Source: Oculatella sp. LEGE 06141
GTDB lineage: Bacteria > Cyanobacteriota > Cyanobacteriia > Elainellales > Elainellaceae
Assembly: GCF_015207605.1 (NCBI RefSeq)
Contig: NZ_JADEWO010000003.1
Location: 1 to 64,000, forward strand
Reading direction: 5' to 3'
DNA length: 64,000 bases
Below, piece after piece: positions 52,178 through 59,950 of the stretch. The notes beneath the pieces are model-generated. The model had not been told where the DNA came from and made no database searches. It was given only the letters and a program-made list of their open reading frames with translations. A program made the position numbers and the translations under genes. Position 1 is the stretch's first letter, and each line of letters begins with the position of its first letter.

Positions 52178-52684
52178 ATGAACGAAAATCAAATCCAACG
52201 TGGTCAACAATGGTTAGGTGAGTTGCTGCATCTAGCAGGAGTCAAGGCGAGTATTGAAGCAGACACCGCTCGCCTCGAGTCGGAGGGGAGCTGTTGGCTG
52301 ATTATCAACGCTGAGTCTCTCAGCCCAGAACAGGTTCAGATGGTAACTGGCTCGAAGGGCACGGTTTTAGATGCTATTCAGTACCTGGCTAACACAACAC
52401 TCAATCTTGGGCAACCCGAACAAGATCAGCAAGCCTACACGGTTGAACTAGACGGCTACCGGGCGCGTCGGCAGGCCGAGTTACAGGCGATGGCCGAAGC
52501 CGCCGCTCAGCAGGTTCGTGACACCGGGCAAGAATTTGAAATGATGGATCTTTCTGCCGCAGAACGTCGTCAAATCCACACTTTTTTGCAAGCGTTTGAG
52601 GATTTAGAAACCTATAGCCGTGGTCGAGAACCCGATCGCCGTCTGGTTGTGAAACGAGCATCGGATGCACCAGACTCAATCTAG
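52178..52684 (+). CDS. khpB: KH-R3H RNA-binding protein KhpB/Jag
   Basis: I start at ATG 52178 (168 residues, MNENQIQRGQQWLGELLHL); an in-frame ATG at 52109 adds a Cys-rich stretch with no family support. Residues 1-75 form an N-terminal segment and KH-like fold (WLIINAESLSPEQVQMVTGSKGTVLDAIQYLAN). The R3H domain follows (LSAAERRQIHTFLQAFEDLE and GREPDRRLVVKR). The Jag/KhpB family binds RNA, pairs with KhpA, and regulates cell shape and division in other bacteria. It lies downstream of yidC, as in many genomes. Confidence 0.9.
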   Translation: MNENQIQRGQQWLGELLHLAGVKASIEADTARLESEGSCWLIINAESLSPEQVQMVTGSKGTVLDAIQYLANTTLNLGQPEQDQQAYTVELDGYRARRQAELQAMAEAAAQQVRDTGQEFEMMDLSAAERRQIHTFLQAFEDLETYSRGREPDRRLVVKRASDAPDSI

Positions 52685-52819
52685 TTTCCCAAACGGTTGA
52701 TCGCTGGAACCCTGAAGCCTCCGTTCAGATCGAGGCGATCGCGATTAGACTGGGATAGGTAGAATTAATCCTACCCGCATGATTAAACGTAGCCTGTAGC
52801 AGGTTAGAGAGGCGCACCT

Positions 52820-53326
52820 ATGGAAGCCATTTACATTCCGCAGCTAGCCAAAGCGCCTGAGCAAACAGAAACAGTTGATATTCAAGACTATTTGCCAGGT
52901 TTAGAAACATTAACTCCCGTTCAGGGGCAGGTACGAGTCGTTCACCGAGGAAACTATCTAGAGGTGAGTGGGCAGGCCGAGACGATCGTGACGTTGACCT
53001 GCGATCGCTGCCTTCAGCAATATAACCATCGGTTAGCGCTAGAAGCCTCAGAGTTAATTTGGCTGGAGGAGGAGGTTGAAGAGACCGATGAAACCCTAGC
53101 AGAACGTGAAGTTGCATTCGCCGATTTAGTAGAAAACCTGTCGCCCAATGGATACTTTCATCCAGGGGAATGGTTGTATGAACAACTGTGTCTAGAAATT
53201 CCGCAACGTCAACTTTGCAGTCAACAGTGTTCTGGAATTCAACCCCAAGATGACCAGACCACATCTCCACTGGTTGATCGACGGTGGGCTTCTCTCGAAG
53301 CATTAAAGGGCAATCTTTTGAACTAA
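52820..53326 (+). CDS. YceD/DUF177 family protein
   Basis: This 168-residue protein shows the family core VHRGNYLEVSGQAETIVTLTCDRC, then LQQYNHRLALEASELIWLEEE. The CxxC motif is present. A downstream CLEIPQRQLCSQQCSGI element adds more cysteines. YceD relatives are linked to 23S rRNA levels and to rpmF in other bacteria; here the L34/YidC cluster is the neighbour instead. The protein is acidic in the centre. It is on the same strand as khpB and ycf46 and may be co-transcribed. Confidence 0.82.
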   Translation: MEAIYIPQLAKAPEQTETVDIQDYLPGLETLTPVQGQVRVVHRGNYLEVSGQAETIVTLTCDRCLQQYNHRLALEASELIWLEEEVEETDETLAEREVAFADLVENLSPNGYFHPGEWLYEQLCLEIPQRQLCSQQCSGIQPQDDQTTSPLVDRRWASLEALKGNLLN

Positions 53327-53410
53327 GGTAAGAATTGCTGCTAACACCGCAGCGGTTGGCAGCAATCTTCTGGTTTGCCAGCGTCGCTCTAGTATGGGTC
53401 TGAAAACGGC

Positions 53411-54925
53411 ATGAGTTTTAGCGAAGAGTTTGAACTATTACTGCGGGCACGGTATCCAATCGTTTATATTCCAACACGGGAAGAGGAGCGAGTGGAAGCG
53501 GCGATCGCCCATTCTGCTAGGCAGCAGGGTAATCGTAGCGTTTATATCTGGGATTTTGTAGATGGATATCAAGGAAATCCTAACGATGCTGGATTTGGCA
53601 AACGCAATCCGCTCCAGGCTCTAGAACTGGTTGAAAAGCTACCGTCGTCTGTTGCTGCTGTCTTTGTGCTACGAGACTTCCATCGGTTTTTGGATGACAT
53701 TGCCGTTGCCCGCAAACTCAAAAATTTAGCGCGGCTGTTGAAGTCTCAACCCAAAAATATTGTCTTAGTATCATCTCAATTATCAATTCCAGATGACCTG
53801 AGTGAGGTTTTAACGATTCTCGAATTTCCTCTGCCCAGCACGGTTGAGATCAAAACAGAGTTAAAACAACTGCTGCTGTCAATCAACCAAACTCTGGAAG
53901 GGAGGGTGCTTGATGAGTTTGTGAGTTCTTGCCAGGGGCTTTCTCTCGACCGGATTCGGCGTGTTTTAGGGCGAGCGATCGCGGCTCATGGCTCACTCCA
54001 ACCCGATGACGTTGAGATGATCCTGGAAGAGAAGCGACAAACCATCCGTCAGACGCAAATTCTTGACTTTTATCCAACCGCTGAACGAATTTCTGACATT
54101 GGTGGCTTAGATAATCTGAAGGATTGGTTACTGCGGCGGGGTGGCGCGTTTTCTGAACGAGCCAGACAATATGGCCTGCCGCATCCCCGTGGGTTATTGC
54201 TGGTTGGCATTCAAGGCACAGGCAAGTCTTTGACCGCTAAAGCGATCGCTCACCACTGGCATTTGCCCCTGCTGCGCTTAGATGTAGGCCGATTATTCGC
54301 TGGGTTAGTTGGAGAATCGGAATCACGGACACGGCAGATGATTCAGTTAGCAGAGGCGCTGGCTCCCTGTATTCTGTGGATTGATGAAATCGACAAAGCC
54401 TTTGGCGGCTTGGATGGAAGAGGCGACTCTGGTACCACGAGCCGTGTGTTTGGCACGTTTATCACTTGGCTGGCCGAAAAATCCTCTCCGGTGTTTGTAG
54501 TGGCAACGGCGAACAATATTCAGGCGTTGCCTCCCGAAATGCTGAGGCGTGGACGGTTTGATGAGCTGTTTTTTGTTGGGTTGCCTACTCAGGAAGAGCG
54601 AAAAGCCATTTTCTCGGTTCATCTCTCCCGGTTGCGGCCTCATAATCTCCAAAGTTATGACTTTGACCGCTTAGCCTACGAAACCCCAGATTTTTCTGGA
54701 GCCGAAATCGAGCAAATTTTGGTTGAGGCAATGCACATTGGGTTCAGCCAAAATCGAGACTTCACCACCGAAGACGTGGTAGAAGCGGCGAGCCAAATTA
54801 TTCCTTTAGCCCGAACGGCTCAAGAGCAAATTCAGTTTTTGCAAGAATGGGCTGCTTCTGGGAAAGCACGTATGGCCTCTCGACAGGGCAGTTTAAGTAG
54901 TCGTATTCAACATCAGTCATTGTAA
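53411..54925 (+). CDS. ycf46: Ycf46-type AAA ATPase
   Basis: This 504-residue protein has an N-terminal helical domain (MSFSEEFELLLRARYPIVYI) and a C-terminal AAA domain. The Walker A motif GIQGTGKSLTAKA lies near residue 267, Walker B is ILWIDEIDKAFGG, and the arginine-finger region is MLRRGRFDELFFV. It matches the Ycf46 family of cyanobacteria and plastids. In Synechocystis, family mutants are affected in CO2 utilisation and photosynthesis regulation; that is by literature. Its stop overlaps the start of the SH3 gene by one base (TAATG). Confidence 0.93.
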   Translation: MSFSEEFELLLRARYPIVYIPTREEERVEAAIAHSARQQGNRSVYIWDFVDGYQGNPNDAGFGKRNPLQALELVEKLPSSVAAVFVLRDFHRFLDDIAVARKLKNLARLLKSQPKNIVLVSSQLSIPDDLSEVLTILEFPLPSTVEIKTELKQLLLSINQTLEGRVLDEFVSSCQGLSLDRIRRVLGRAIAAHGSLQPDDVEMILEEKRQTIRQTQILDFYPTAERISDIGGLDNLKDWLLRRGGAFSERARQYGLPHPRGLLLVGIQGTGKSLTAKAIAHHWHLPLLRLDVGRLFAGLVGESESRTRQMIQLAEALAPCILWIDEIDKAFGGLDGRGDSGTTSRVFGTFITWLAEKSSPVFVVATANNIQALPPEMLRRGRFDELFFVGLPTQEERKAIFSVHLSRLRPHNLQSYDFDRLAYETPDFSGAEIEQILVEAMHIGFSQNRDFTTEDVVEAASQIIPLARTAQEQIQFLQEWAASGKARMASRQGSLSSRIQHQSL

Positions 54926-55389
54926 TGAGTTGGTCTGGGCTTACAAAATTCTTGCTTGGGTTCACGCTAGCGATCGCGCTACTGTTTTTTACTGGCGCTA
55001 GCATAACGCGTTATCTGATTACTCGCTTAACGACACCACCACCAAAGCCAATCTTTGCTAACGACAACCCGGCTGACATCGAACCCTCTCCGGTGGCCAG
55101 CCAGTCTCCGGCAGAGCCAGTTGAACCTAGTCCTGCGGCCACTCCATCCCCCTCGCCTTCACCCTCCCCTGATGAACCCGGCGCGTATCAAGCCCGTGTG
55201 ACTCAACCGATTGGGTTGGTGATTCGTCAAGATCCAAATCGCGACGCAGAGCAGATCGGCGGAGTTGAGTACGAGCAAGAACTTACGGTGTTAAGTGAAA
55301 GCTCTGACGGAGAGTGGCTACGCGTTCGCCTATCTGGCAGCGGCGTGGAAGGTTGGGTGAGAGCGGGCAACACGGAACGGGCAGAGTGA
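54925..55389 (+). CDS. Exported or anchored SH3-domain protein
   Basis: This 154-residue protein has an N-terminal hydrophobic helix (about 8-28, LLGFTLAIALLFFTGASITRY). A Pro/Ser-rich linker (PSPVASQSPAEPVEPSPAA) leads to a C-terminal bacterial SH3 domain (ARVTQPIGLVIRQDPNRDAEQ, ELTVLSESSDGEWLRVRLSG, GWVRAGNTE). Bacterial SH3 domains often bind peptidoglycan or proteins. The ATG overlaps the ycf46 stop by one base, so it is translationally coupled to ycf46. The link to Ycf46 is unexplained. Confidence 0.8.
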   Translation: MSWSGLTKFLLGFTLAIALLFFTGASITRYLITRLTTPPPKPIFANDNPADIEPSPVASQSPAEPVEPSPAATPSPSPSPSPDEPGAYQARVTQPIGLVIRQDPNRDAEQIGGVEYEQELTVLSESSDGEWLRVRLSGSGVEGWVRAGNTERAE

Positions 55390-55600
55390 TAGGTTGTGCA
55401 GGAGTGAATCAATTGGAAAATTTGGTCATTTGACCTGTCTACAATGCTGGTACAGCGAACGGCTTGACGATCGCAAGTTAAGATAATTGTCCGTTCTTGA
55501 AACTTAATTACAAGTTGATGGCGATCGCGTCAACCGGAAAAGCCAGAGTGGTAGGTTGAGTGCTAGTTCACAGAGTATTAAAAACTCAACCTTAATTAAG

Positions 55601-55771
55601 ATGTACGACAGAAATTCTAAAAAAGATTGGCTCAGTGCAGCAGTTACAGCGGCCTTGGGCGCAGGGGTCGTCACCTCTTTTGCCGTTAGCCAGGGTCAAA
55701 ACCCGATCTTAGCTTTAGGAATTACAGCTTTTGCCGTTAGTGCAGCCTTAATAATTGATCATTTCGTCTGA
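55601..55771 (+). CDS. Small membrane protein of unknown function
   Basis: I start at ATG 55601 (56 residues, MYDRNSKKDWLSAAVTAALGAG); an in-frame extension to 55556 is possible. It has two hydrophobic stretches, AAVTAALGAGVVTSFAVSQG and ILALGITAFAVSAALIIDHFV, with an FAVS motif repeated in each. It is probably inserted in a membrane. I do not recognise it. A weak terminator-like hairpin follows. Confidence 0.6.
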   Translation: MYDRNSKKDWLSAAVTAALGAGVVTSFAVSQGQNPILALGITAFAVSAALIIDHFV

Positions 55772-55834
55772 CCCCAGCGTTGCGCGATCGGCCTTACGAC
55801 CTATCAGATCTCGTTCCATATTTAATGTTTGTTT

Positions 55835-55862
55835 AGCCAGTTCTTCAAACGGGGAACTGGTT
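55835..55862 (+). terminator. Weak terminator after the small membrane protein
   Basis: AGCCAGTTC (55835-55843) pairs with GAACTGGTT (55854-55862) around a 10-nt loop, with one wobble, and is followed by TAACTATT. It lies 63 bp after the stop. Confidence 0.5.
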
Positions 55863-56114
55863 TAACTATTAAGGGCGAGATTAGAGGCGAGACAGCGTAT
55901 CCAATACCGATTGCAACCCTTCTCAGGGCTACGGTTATGGGGGTTGGCCGATAGGTGAATTGCTTGGTTTCAGCAACGGTTAACGATCTCTAACCGTCAT
56001 CTGTACCGATCGCAATTTAATTTGGTATAAAAACGTTACTGGTGTTCAAACGCCGGAATTTAGGAAACTCTGTCTCCTGGCAGCTAGGCTGACTAGCTTG
56101 AAATGCAATAGAAT

Positions 56115-56146
56115 ACCTGGCTGAAGAGTATAATCTTGAGCCAGGT
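56115..56146 (+). promoter_or_regulatory. TATAAT box inside an inverted repeat
   Basis: TATAAT at 56129-56134 is centred between ACCTGGCT (56115-56122) and AGCCAGGT (56139-56146). It lies 42 bp upstream of the wall-protein ATG. No good -35 box at the right spacing is visible. A dimeric repressor or activator straddling the -10 region is possible. Confidence 0.4.
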
Positions 56147-56175
56147 TTATCCATTAGAGGCATGACAAAACGCTT

Positions 56176-57186
56176 ATGGAAGTTTTCGGCACTCTGTATC
56201 GTAACTCGACCCCACACACTCCGACCCTGGTCAGCAAAAATCATCTCCTTGCAGCAGGCGGTGGGCGTTTGCGCCATTTGAGCGATCGCTTATCACCCAA
56301 GGTCGCTATCTGTCTGCTATCCATTGCTATCGGTTCTACTCTGTGGAGTGCAGCCAGTACGGCCACAACCCTGATGACCACTGAAACCCCAGCAGAACTT
56401 CCTGTCTTAATCAGTCAATCGTTTGATGGGGGTAGTTCTATTGGGTTACAGCTAGGCGACAGTGGCGATAGTGTTGCCACCTTGCAACAACAACTGGCGA
56501 ATGCTGGATATTACACCGGCAGCATTGATGGCGATTTTGGTCCCCAAACTGAAGCGGCTGTGATTCGCTTTCAACAGGCTAGTGGCCTAGTTGCTGATGG
56601 AATTGTTGGCCCTGCTACAGATGCTGCTCTCAGAAATGCGGCTAGTGCCCCCGCCTCACCCGTTGCTCAAACTCCTGTCCCTAACGATAGTGGCTTTCTT
56701 CAGCTAGATTCTGCTGGAGAACGGGTTGCCAATCTGCAAACCCGCCTACGCGATATTGGTTACTACAACGACACGATCACAGGCGTTTTTGGCCCTCAAA
56801 CTGAAGCGGCTGTGATTCGCTTCCAGCAAGCAAATGGGCTGGCTGCTGATGGAATTGTTGGTCCCAGTACTGAGGCAGCGCTAAACAGCGTCAGTGTGGC
56901 TGCTCCTCCCCAAGTAACGGTACCTCCCATTCAAACCCCGCCTCCCGTACAGACGGTTCCTCCACCGGTCGTGGTGCAGCCCGCTCCGTCCCCGGTGGCT
57001 CAAGCGGAACTGGGTTCTGTAGAAGGACGATTTAGCGTTATTGAACTGCAAAGACGGTTACAGGCACGAGGCTTCAATCCTGGCCCAGTAGATGGGGTAT
57101 TTGGGGCACAAACTCGGTCGGCGATCGCTGAAGCACAACGCGCCTATGGATTGACCCAAGCCGACATTCTGAACGGACGCTTTTAA
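56176..57186 (+). CDS. Envelope protein with three peptidoglycan-binding domains
   Basis: This 336-residue protein has a membrane or signal segment (about 52-73). Three PG_binding_1-type domains lie at about 92-157 (LQLGDSGDSVATLQQQLANAGYY, FGPQTEAAVIRFQQ), 175-240 (LDSAGERVANLQTRLRDIGYY, FGPQTEAAVIRFQQ) and 280-332 (ELQRRLQARGFNPGPVDGVFG). Pro-rich linkers separate them. The first two domains are near copies. It is the positional counterpart of alr1690 of Anabaena, which lies next to furA there; that identity rests on gene order. It is convergent with furA with only 40 bp between stops. Confidence 0.8.
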   Translation: MEVFGTLYRNSTPHTPTLVSKNHLLAAGGGRLRHLSDRLSPKVAICLLSIAIGSTLWSAASTATTLMTTETPAELPVLISQSFDGGSSIGLQLGDSGDSVATLQQQLANAGYYTGSIDGDFGPQTEAAVIRFQQASGLVADGIVGPATDAALRNAASAPASPVAQTPVPNDSGFLQLDSAGERVANLQTRLRDIGYYNDTITGVFGPQTEAAVIRFQQANGLAADGIVGPSTEAALNSVSVAAPPQVTVPPIQTPPPVQTVPPPVVVQPAPSPVAQAELGSVEGRFSVIELQRRLQARGFNPGPVDGVFGAQTRSAIAEAQRAYGLTQADILNGRF

Positions 57187-57226
57187 GCAGCGCTAGTTGC
57201 ACGCTAGTTGCTGAGCACGGAGTTAA

Positions 57227-57682
57227 TTAAAGCGGCAACAAAGACCGCTGGCATGCCGGACAAATCGCGTGAATCGTTAGCTGGCAATCGAGTAGATGAT
57301 ACCCTTCCTTTTGAGCCGTTTTGGTACCCGTCTTCAAAATCGTGTCGTTTTTAAACTCAATCGTCTTATTGCATCGCACGCATATTAAGTGGTGGTGATG
57401 ATGAGGATGAGGCTGGTTCAGTTCATAATGCTTGTGCCCCTCTGCCAGCTCAAGCTCACGCAAAATCCCCATTCGTGCCATCAGCTTCAACGTCCGATAA
57501 ATGGTGGATAAGCTGATGTTTTCTCCTTCGCCAGACAAGTGGTTGTAGAGGTCTTCTGCGCTGAGGTGGTTTCCTTTCGGCAGGTTTTGAAAAACCTGCA
57601 AAATGGTTTCCCGTTGGGGCGTTAATCGCCATCCTCGCTCGTTTAGCTCTGCCTTAAGTGCCACTGTTGTATAGGATGCCAT
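57227..57682 (-). CDS. furA: Fur-family regulator, FurA type
   Basis: This 151-residue Fur protein has a winged-helix domain (WRLTPQRETILQVFQNLPKGNH, ISLSTIYRTLKLMARMGILREL). The metal-sensing half contains HKHYELNQPHPHHHHHLICVRC and CQLTIHAICPACQ, with two CXXC motifs. The HHHHHLICVRC block is characteristic of Fur. Anabaena FurA is the closest match by memory and by neighbourhood (wall-protein gene on one side, sigC on the other). FurA represses iron-uptake genes with Fe(II), or senses haem and redox state. A Fur-box-like repeat lies upstream. Fur versus PerR or Zur cannot be fully excluded. Confidence 0.87.
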   Translation of the reverse strand: MASYTTVALKAELNERGWRLTPQRETILQVFQNLPKGNHLSAEDLYNHLSGEGENISLSTIYRTLKLMARMGILRELELAEGHKHYELNQPHPHHHHHLICVRCNKTIEFKNDTILKTGTKTAQKEGYHLLDCQLTIHAICPACQRSLLPL

Positions 57683-57687
57683 CTCAA

Positions 57688-57764
57688 ATTCTCAATAATG
57701 CCTCTTTAATGAGAATCATACACAATCAATTCAGGATTTGCAAGAAAATGAACTTGTTGAGAAT
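57688..57764 (-). promoter_or_regulatory. Candidate Fur-box cluster upstream of furA
   Basis: The words ATTCTCA (57688-57694) and TGAGAAT (57710-57716) form an inverted repeat, and a third TGAGAAT lies at 57758-57764. The region is AT-rich and includes AATGAGAATCATA, resembling half of the canonical iron box. Autoregulation by FurA is well known in cyanobacteria, so this is a plausible operator, but the match is not full. Confidence 0.5.
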
Positions 57765-57901
57765 AATTGCGATGCAGAAGTAAGGAGCGATCGCCCCGCG
57801 CTCAGTCGCTCGACTTTGCAGATTGCTTGAACTTGCTAATTCAACCGATGGCGATCTCAACAGCGCTCGAATGGTTGTTTGCTACGAACAACGTAGCTAA
57901 T

Positions 57902-57945
57902 CAACACAAAGGACAGCCCTGTGGGCTGCCCCTGTATTGTGTGTT
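57902..57945 (-). terminator. Terminator of sigC
   Basis: GGACAGCCC (57911-57919) pairs with GGGCTGCCC (57923-57931) around TGT, with one A/C mismatch, and outer complementary CAACACAA/TTGTGTGTTG sequences extend the stem. Read on the minus strand, it is followed by TTTGTGTT. It separates sigC from furA, so furA needs its own promoter. Confidence 0.7.
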
Positions 57946-57966
57946 GAGCGTATAAGCTACATGAAA

Positions 57967-59217
57967 TTAAGACAGCGTTTCCAGGTAATCGCGAACGCGA
58001 TTGCGTCGCTTGGGCTGCCGAAGTTTCTGAAGGGCTTTGGCTTCAATTTGACGAACTCGCTCTCTAGATAAGTCTAAAGCGCGACCAATTTCAGCCAGCG
58101 AGTAAGGTTGACCATCACCCAGCCCAAACCGCATTTGGATCACATCTCGCTCTCGACTGGTGAGGTCGGTCAGAAGTTGCTGTAAGTCTCGGTGCAGCGC
58201 TTCCCGCATCAGCATTTCCTCAGGCGAAATGCCGTCTGTTTCCAGCAAATCTCCTAGTTCGGTATCTCGCTCTTTGCCAACCTTTGTTTCCAACGAAACA
58301 GCACGTGGAACTCGCAACAGTACCTCTCTAACTTGAGGTGCCGTCATTTCTAGTTCAGATGCAATATCCTCAATCGTGGGTGTGCGTCCTTTTTCTTGAG
58401 AGATTTTGCGCTGCGCCTTCTTAATTTTGTTGAGCTTCTCGGTGATATGAACCGGGAGACGAATCGTCCGGCTTTGAGTGGCGATCGCTCTTGTAATCCC
58501 CTGGCGGATCCACCAGTAAGCATAGGTGCTAAACCGATACCCTTTTGTAGGGTCAAATTTCTCAACCGCCCGTTCTAGCCCCAATGTTCCTTCTTGAATC
58601 AGATCTAGCAGTTCTAGACCTCGATTTTGATACTTTTTGGCGACGGAGACGACCAGGCGCAAATTCGCCTTGATCATGTGATCCTTGGCGGAGGTTCCTT
58701 CGGCCTGTATTTGTTCTAGCTCTTCTACCGCCAGATTTGCCAATTCGGCCCAACGACGTTTCCCGTTAGCCAAAATAGGCTTAAGGTCTAACAGTTCCAC
58801 ACCAGCCGCAGATGCCCACCGTTCTAAAGAAGGACGATGGCCTAAATTGGATGCCAGCCGGTCGTGCGCGTCAATAAGTTTGACATAATTTTGGGTTAGC
58901 TCATCCCCTTCATCGGCTGCCTGATGACACAGCTCAAGCAATCGCATGTAGCGCTGAACTTTTTGGGCTTCTGAAACTTCTTCATCTCGCCCAAGGAGAC
59001 GAACTCGACCAATTTCTTGGAGATATAACCTCACCAAGTCAGTAGTACGCCGACCTGACCCTTTGCCCAAACTAGATGGATCGGAAGAGTCAAGATCAAG
59101 ACTGACCAACTCTTCTGAGAGTTGTTCAAAGTCAAGATCAGCTTCATCCGCTCGAAATTGTATGGGATTAGGTGATTCGTCGTATTCGGCGTCAGCGTAA
59201 AAAGATTTTGCTGGCAT
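57967..59217 (-). CDS. sigC: Group 2 sigma factor SigC
   Basis: This 416-residue sigma-70 starts at ATG 59217 (MPAKSFYADAEYDESPNPIQ). Region 1.2 (DLVRLYLQEIGRVRLLGRDEEVSEAQ) is followed by an insert that includes LASNLGHRPSLERWASAAGV. Regions 2 (NLRLVVSVAKKYQNRGLELLD, YWWIRQGITRAI), 3 and 4 (DVIQMRFGLGDGQPYSLAEIG, RERVRQIEAKALQKLRQP) are complete. It lacks the region 1.1-style start of SigA, and the insert resembles SigC. In Anabaena sigC lies beside furA, supporting this name. SigC is linked to stationary phase, heat and nitrogen responses in other cyanobacteria. Confidence 0.85.
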   Translation of the reverse strand: MPAKSFYADAEYDESPNPIQFRADEADLDFEQLSEELVSLDLDSSDPSSLGKGSGRRTTDLVRLYLQEIGRVRLLGRDEEVSEAQKVQRYMRLLELCHQAADEGDELTQNYVKLIDAHDRLASNLGHRPSLERWASAAGVELLDLKPILANGKRRWAELANLAVEELEQIQAEGTSAKDHMIKANLRLVVSVAKKYQNRGLELLDLIQEGTLGLERAVEKFDPTKGYRFSTYAYWWIRQGITRAIATQSRTIRLPVHITEKLNKIKKAQRKISQEKGRTPTIEDIASELEMTAPQVREVLLRVPRAVSLETKVGKERDTELGDLLETDGISPEEMLMREALHRDLQQLLTDLTSRERDVIQMRFGLGDGQPYSLAEIGRALDLSRERVRQIEAKALQKLRQPKRRNRVRDYLETLS

Positions 59218-59421
59218 AATGATTCGTCTCAATATCTCCAGGTAACAAGGGGGCCGTTCTACTACTGCTTTCCGCTAGTGTGCCCGATGTGCAGGACTAA
59301 TTAACCAGGACTGAACAAGATCAGGTAGAGTTTCGCGGTCTAGAGTATCTTTACGGATTACTCAACTTTGTAAACTTCATTCGACGGCTCGAATCTACGT
59401 AGTCTGACGGAGGCGCATCGG

Positions 59422-59447
59422 GATCTACTTTAGCTATCAAGTAGATC
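59422..59447. other. Hairpin in the sigC leader
   Basis: GATCTACTT (59422-59430) pairs perfectly with AAGTAGATC (59439-59447) around an 8-nt loop. It is about 205 bp before the sigC start and could be a leader regulatory element. Confidence 0.45.
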
Positions 59448-59791
59448 AGTAAATGAGCGCCAATGAATTCAATATCTCTGGATCACCCTGACTTCACTTT
59501 CCAGAGAGGGAGTAGATACAGTTACTACCTGTTGACTTGTTCCAAACTAATTAGCCGAGTCTGGACAATTTCCAAATTATTTGGGCAATTGAAATGAACA
59601 CTTAACTTGGCAATGGAGCAACAGGGGAGACATCAACAGTGAATGATTATAAGTCAGTCAATACGACAGACTACAACACATTTAACGGCAATTCCCAAGC
59701 ATTTTGTTTAATTGTTAGGGCTTTTACGTCAAGCTGCGGTGAAGATTGGATGAATCTTAAGTTGTGCCCTATGCCGTTCTGGCCGCGAAAC

Positions 59792-59822
59792 TAGCACTAG
59801 CGGCGGAATAGGGCTAGTGCTA
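59792..59822. other. Hairpin downstream of the GTPase gene
   Basis: TAGCACTAGC (59792-59801) pairs perfectly with GCTAGTGCTA (59813-59822). It lies 129 bp past the GTPase stop in the transcript direction, without a U-run. It may be a weak terminator or a repeat end. Confidence 0.4.
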
Positions 59823-59950
59823 CAGCAGAATGTCATCACTCCGTTGCGGTACAGGAGCAGTGTTAGTTCATAAAGTTGAAGGGATGAGGTGTTGCTTCAA
59901 ACTACAGCAGCCAGCCACTCATTTCCTGGCTCAAGCGGCATGAAATTAGT

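Larger units (their letters stand above)
55772..56175. other. Intergenic gap upstream of the three-domain wall protein
   Basis: This 404-bp gap holds the hairpin at 55835-55862 and, at its right end, a promoter-like element (56115-56146). Otherwise I see no gene or RNA. Confidence 0.45.
59218..59950. other. Long gap upstream of sigC
   Basis: Both flanking genes are on the minus strand. The 733-bp gap is the leader and promoter region of sigC plus the 3' flank of the GTPase gene. It contains two hairpins (59422-59447 and 59792-59822). No gene is supported; a long 5' UTR is possible. Confidence 0.5.
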
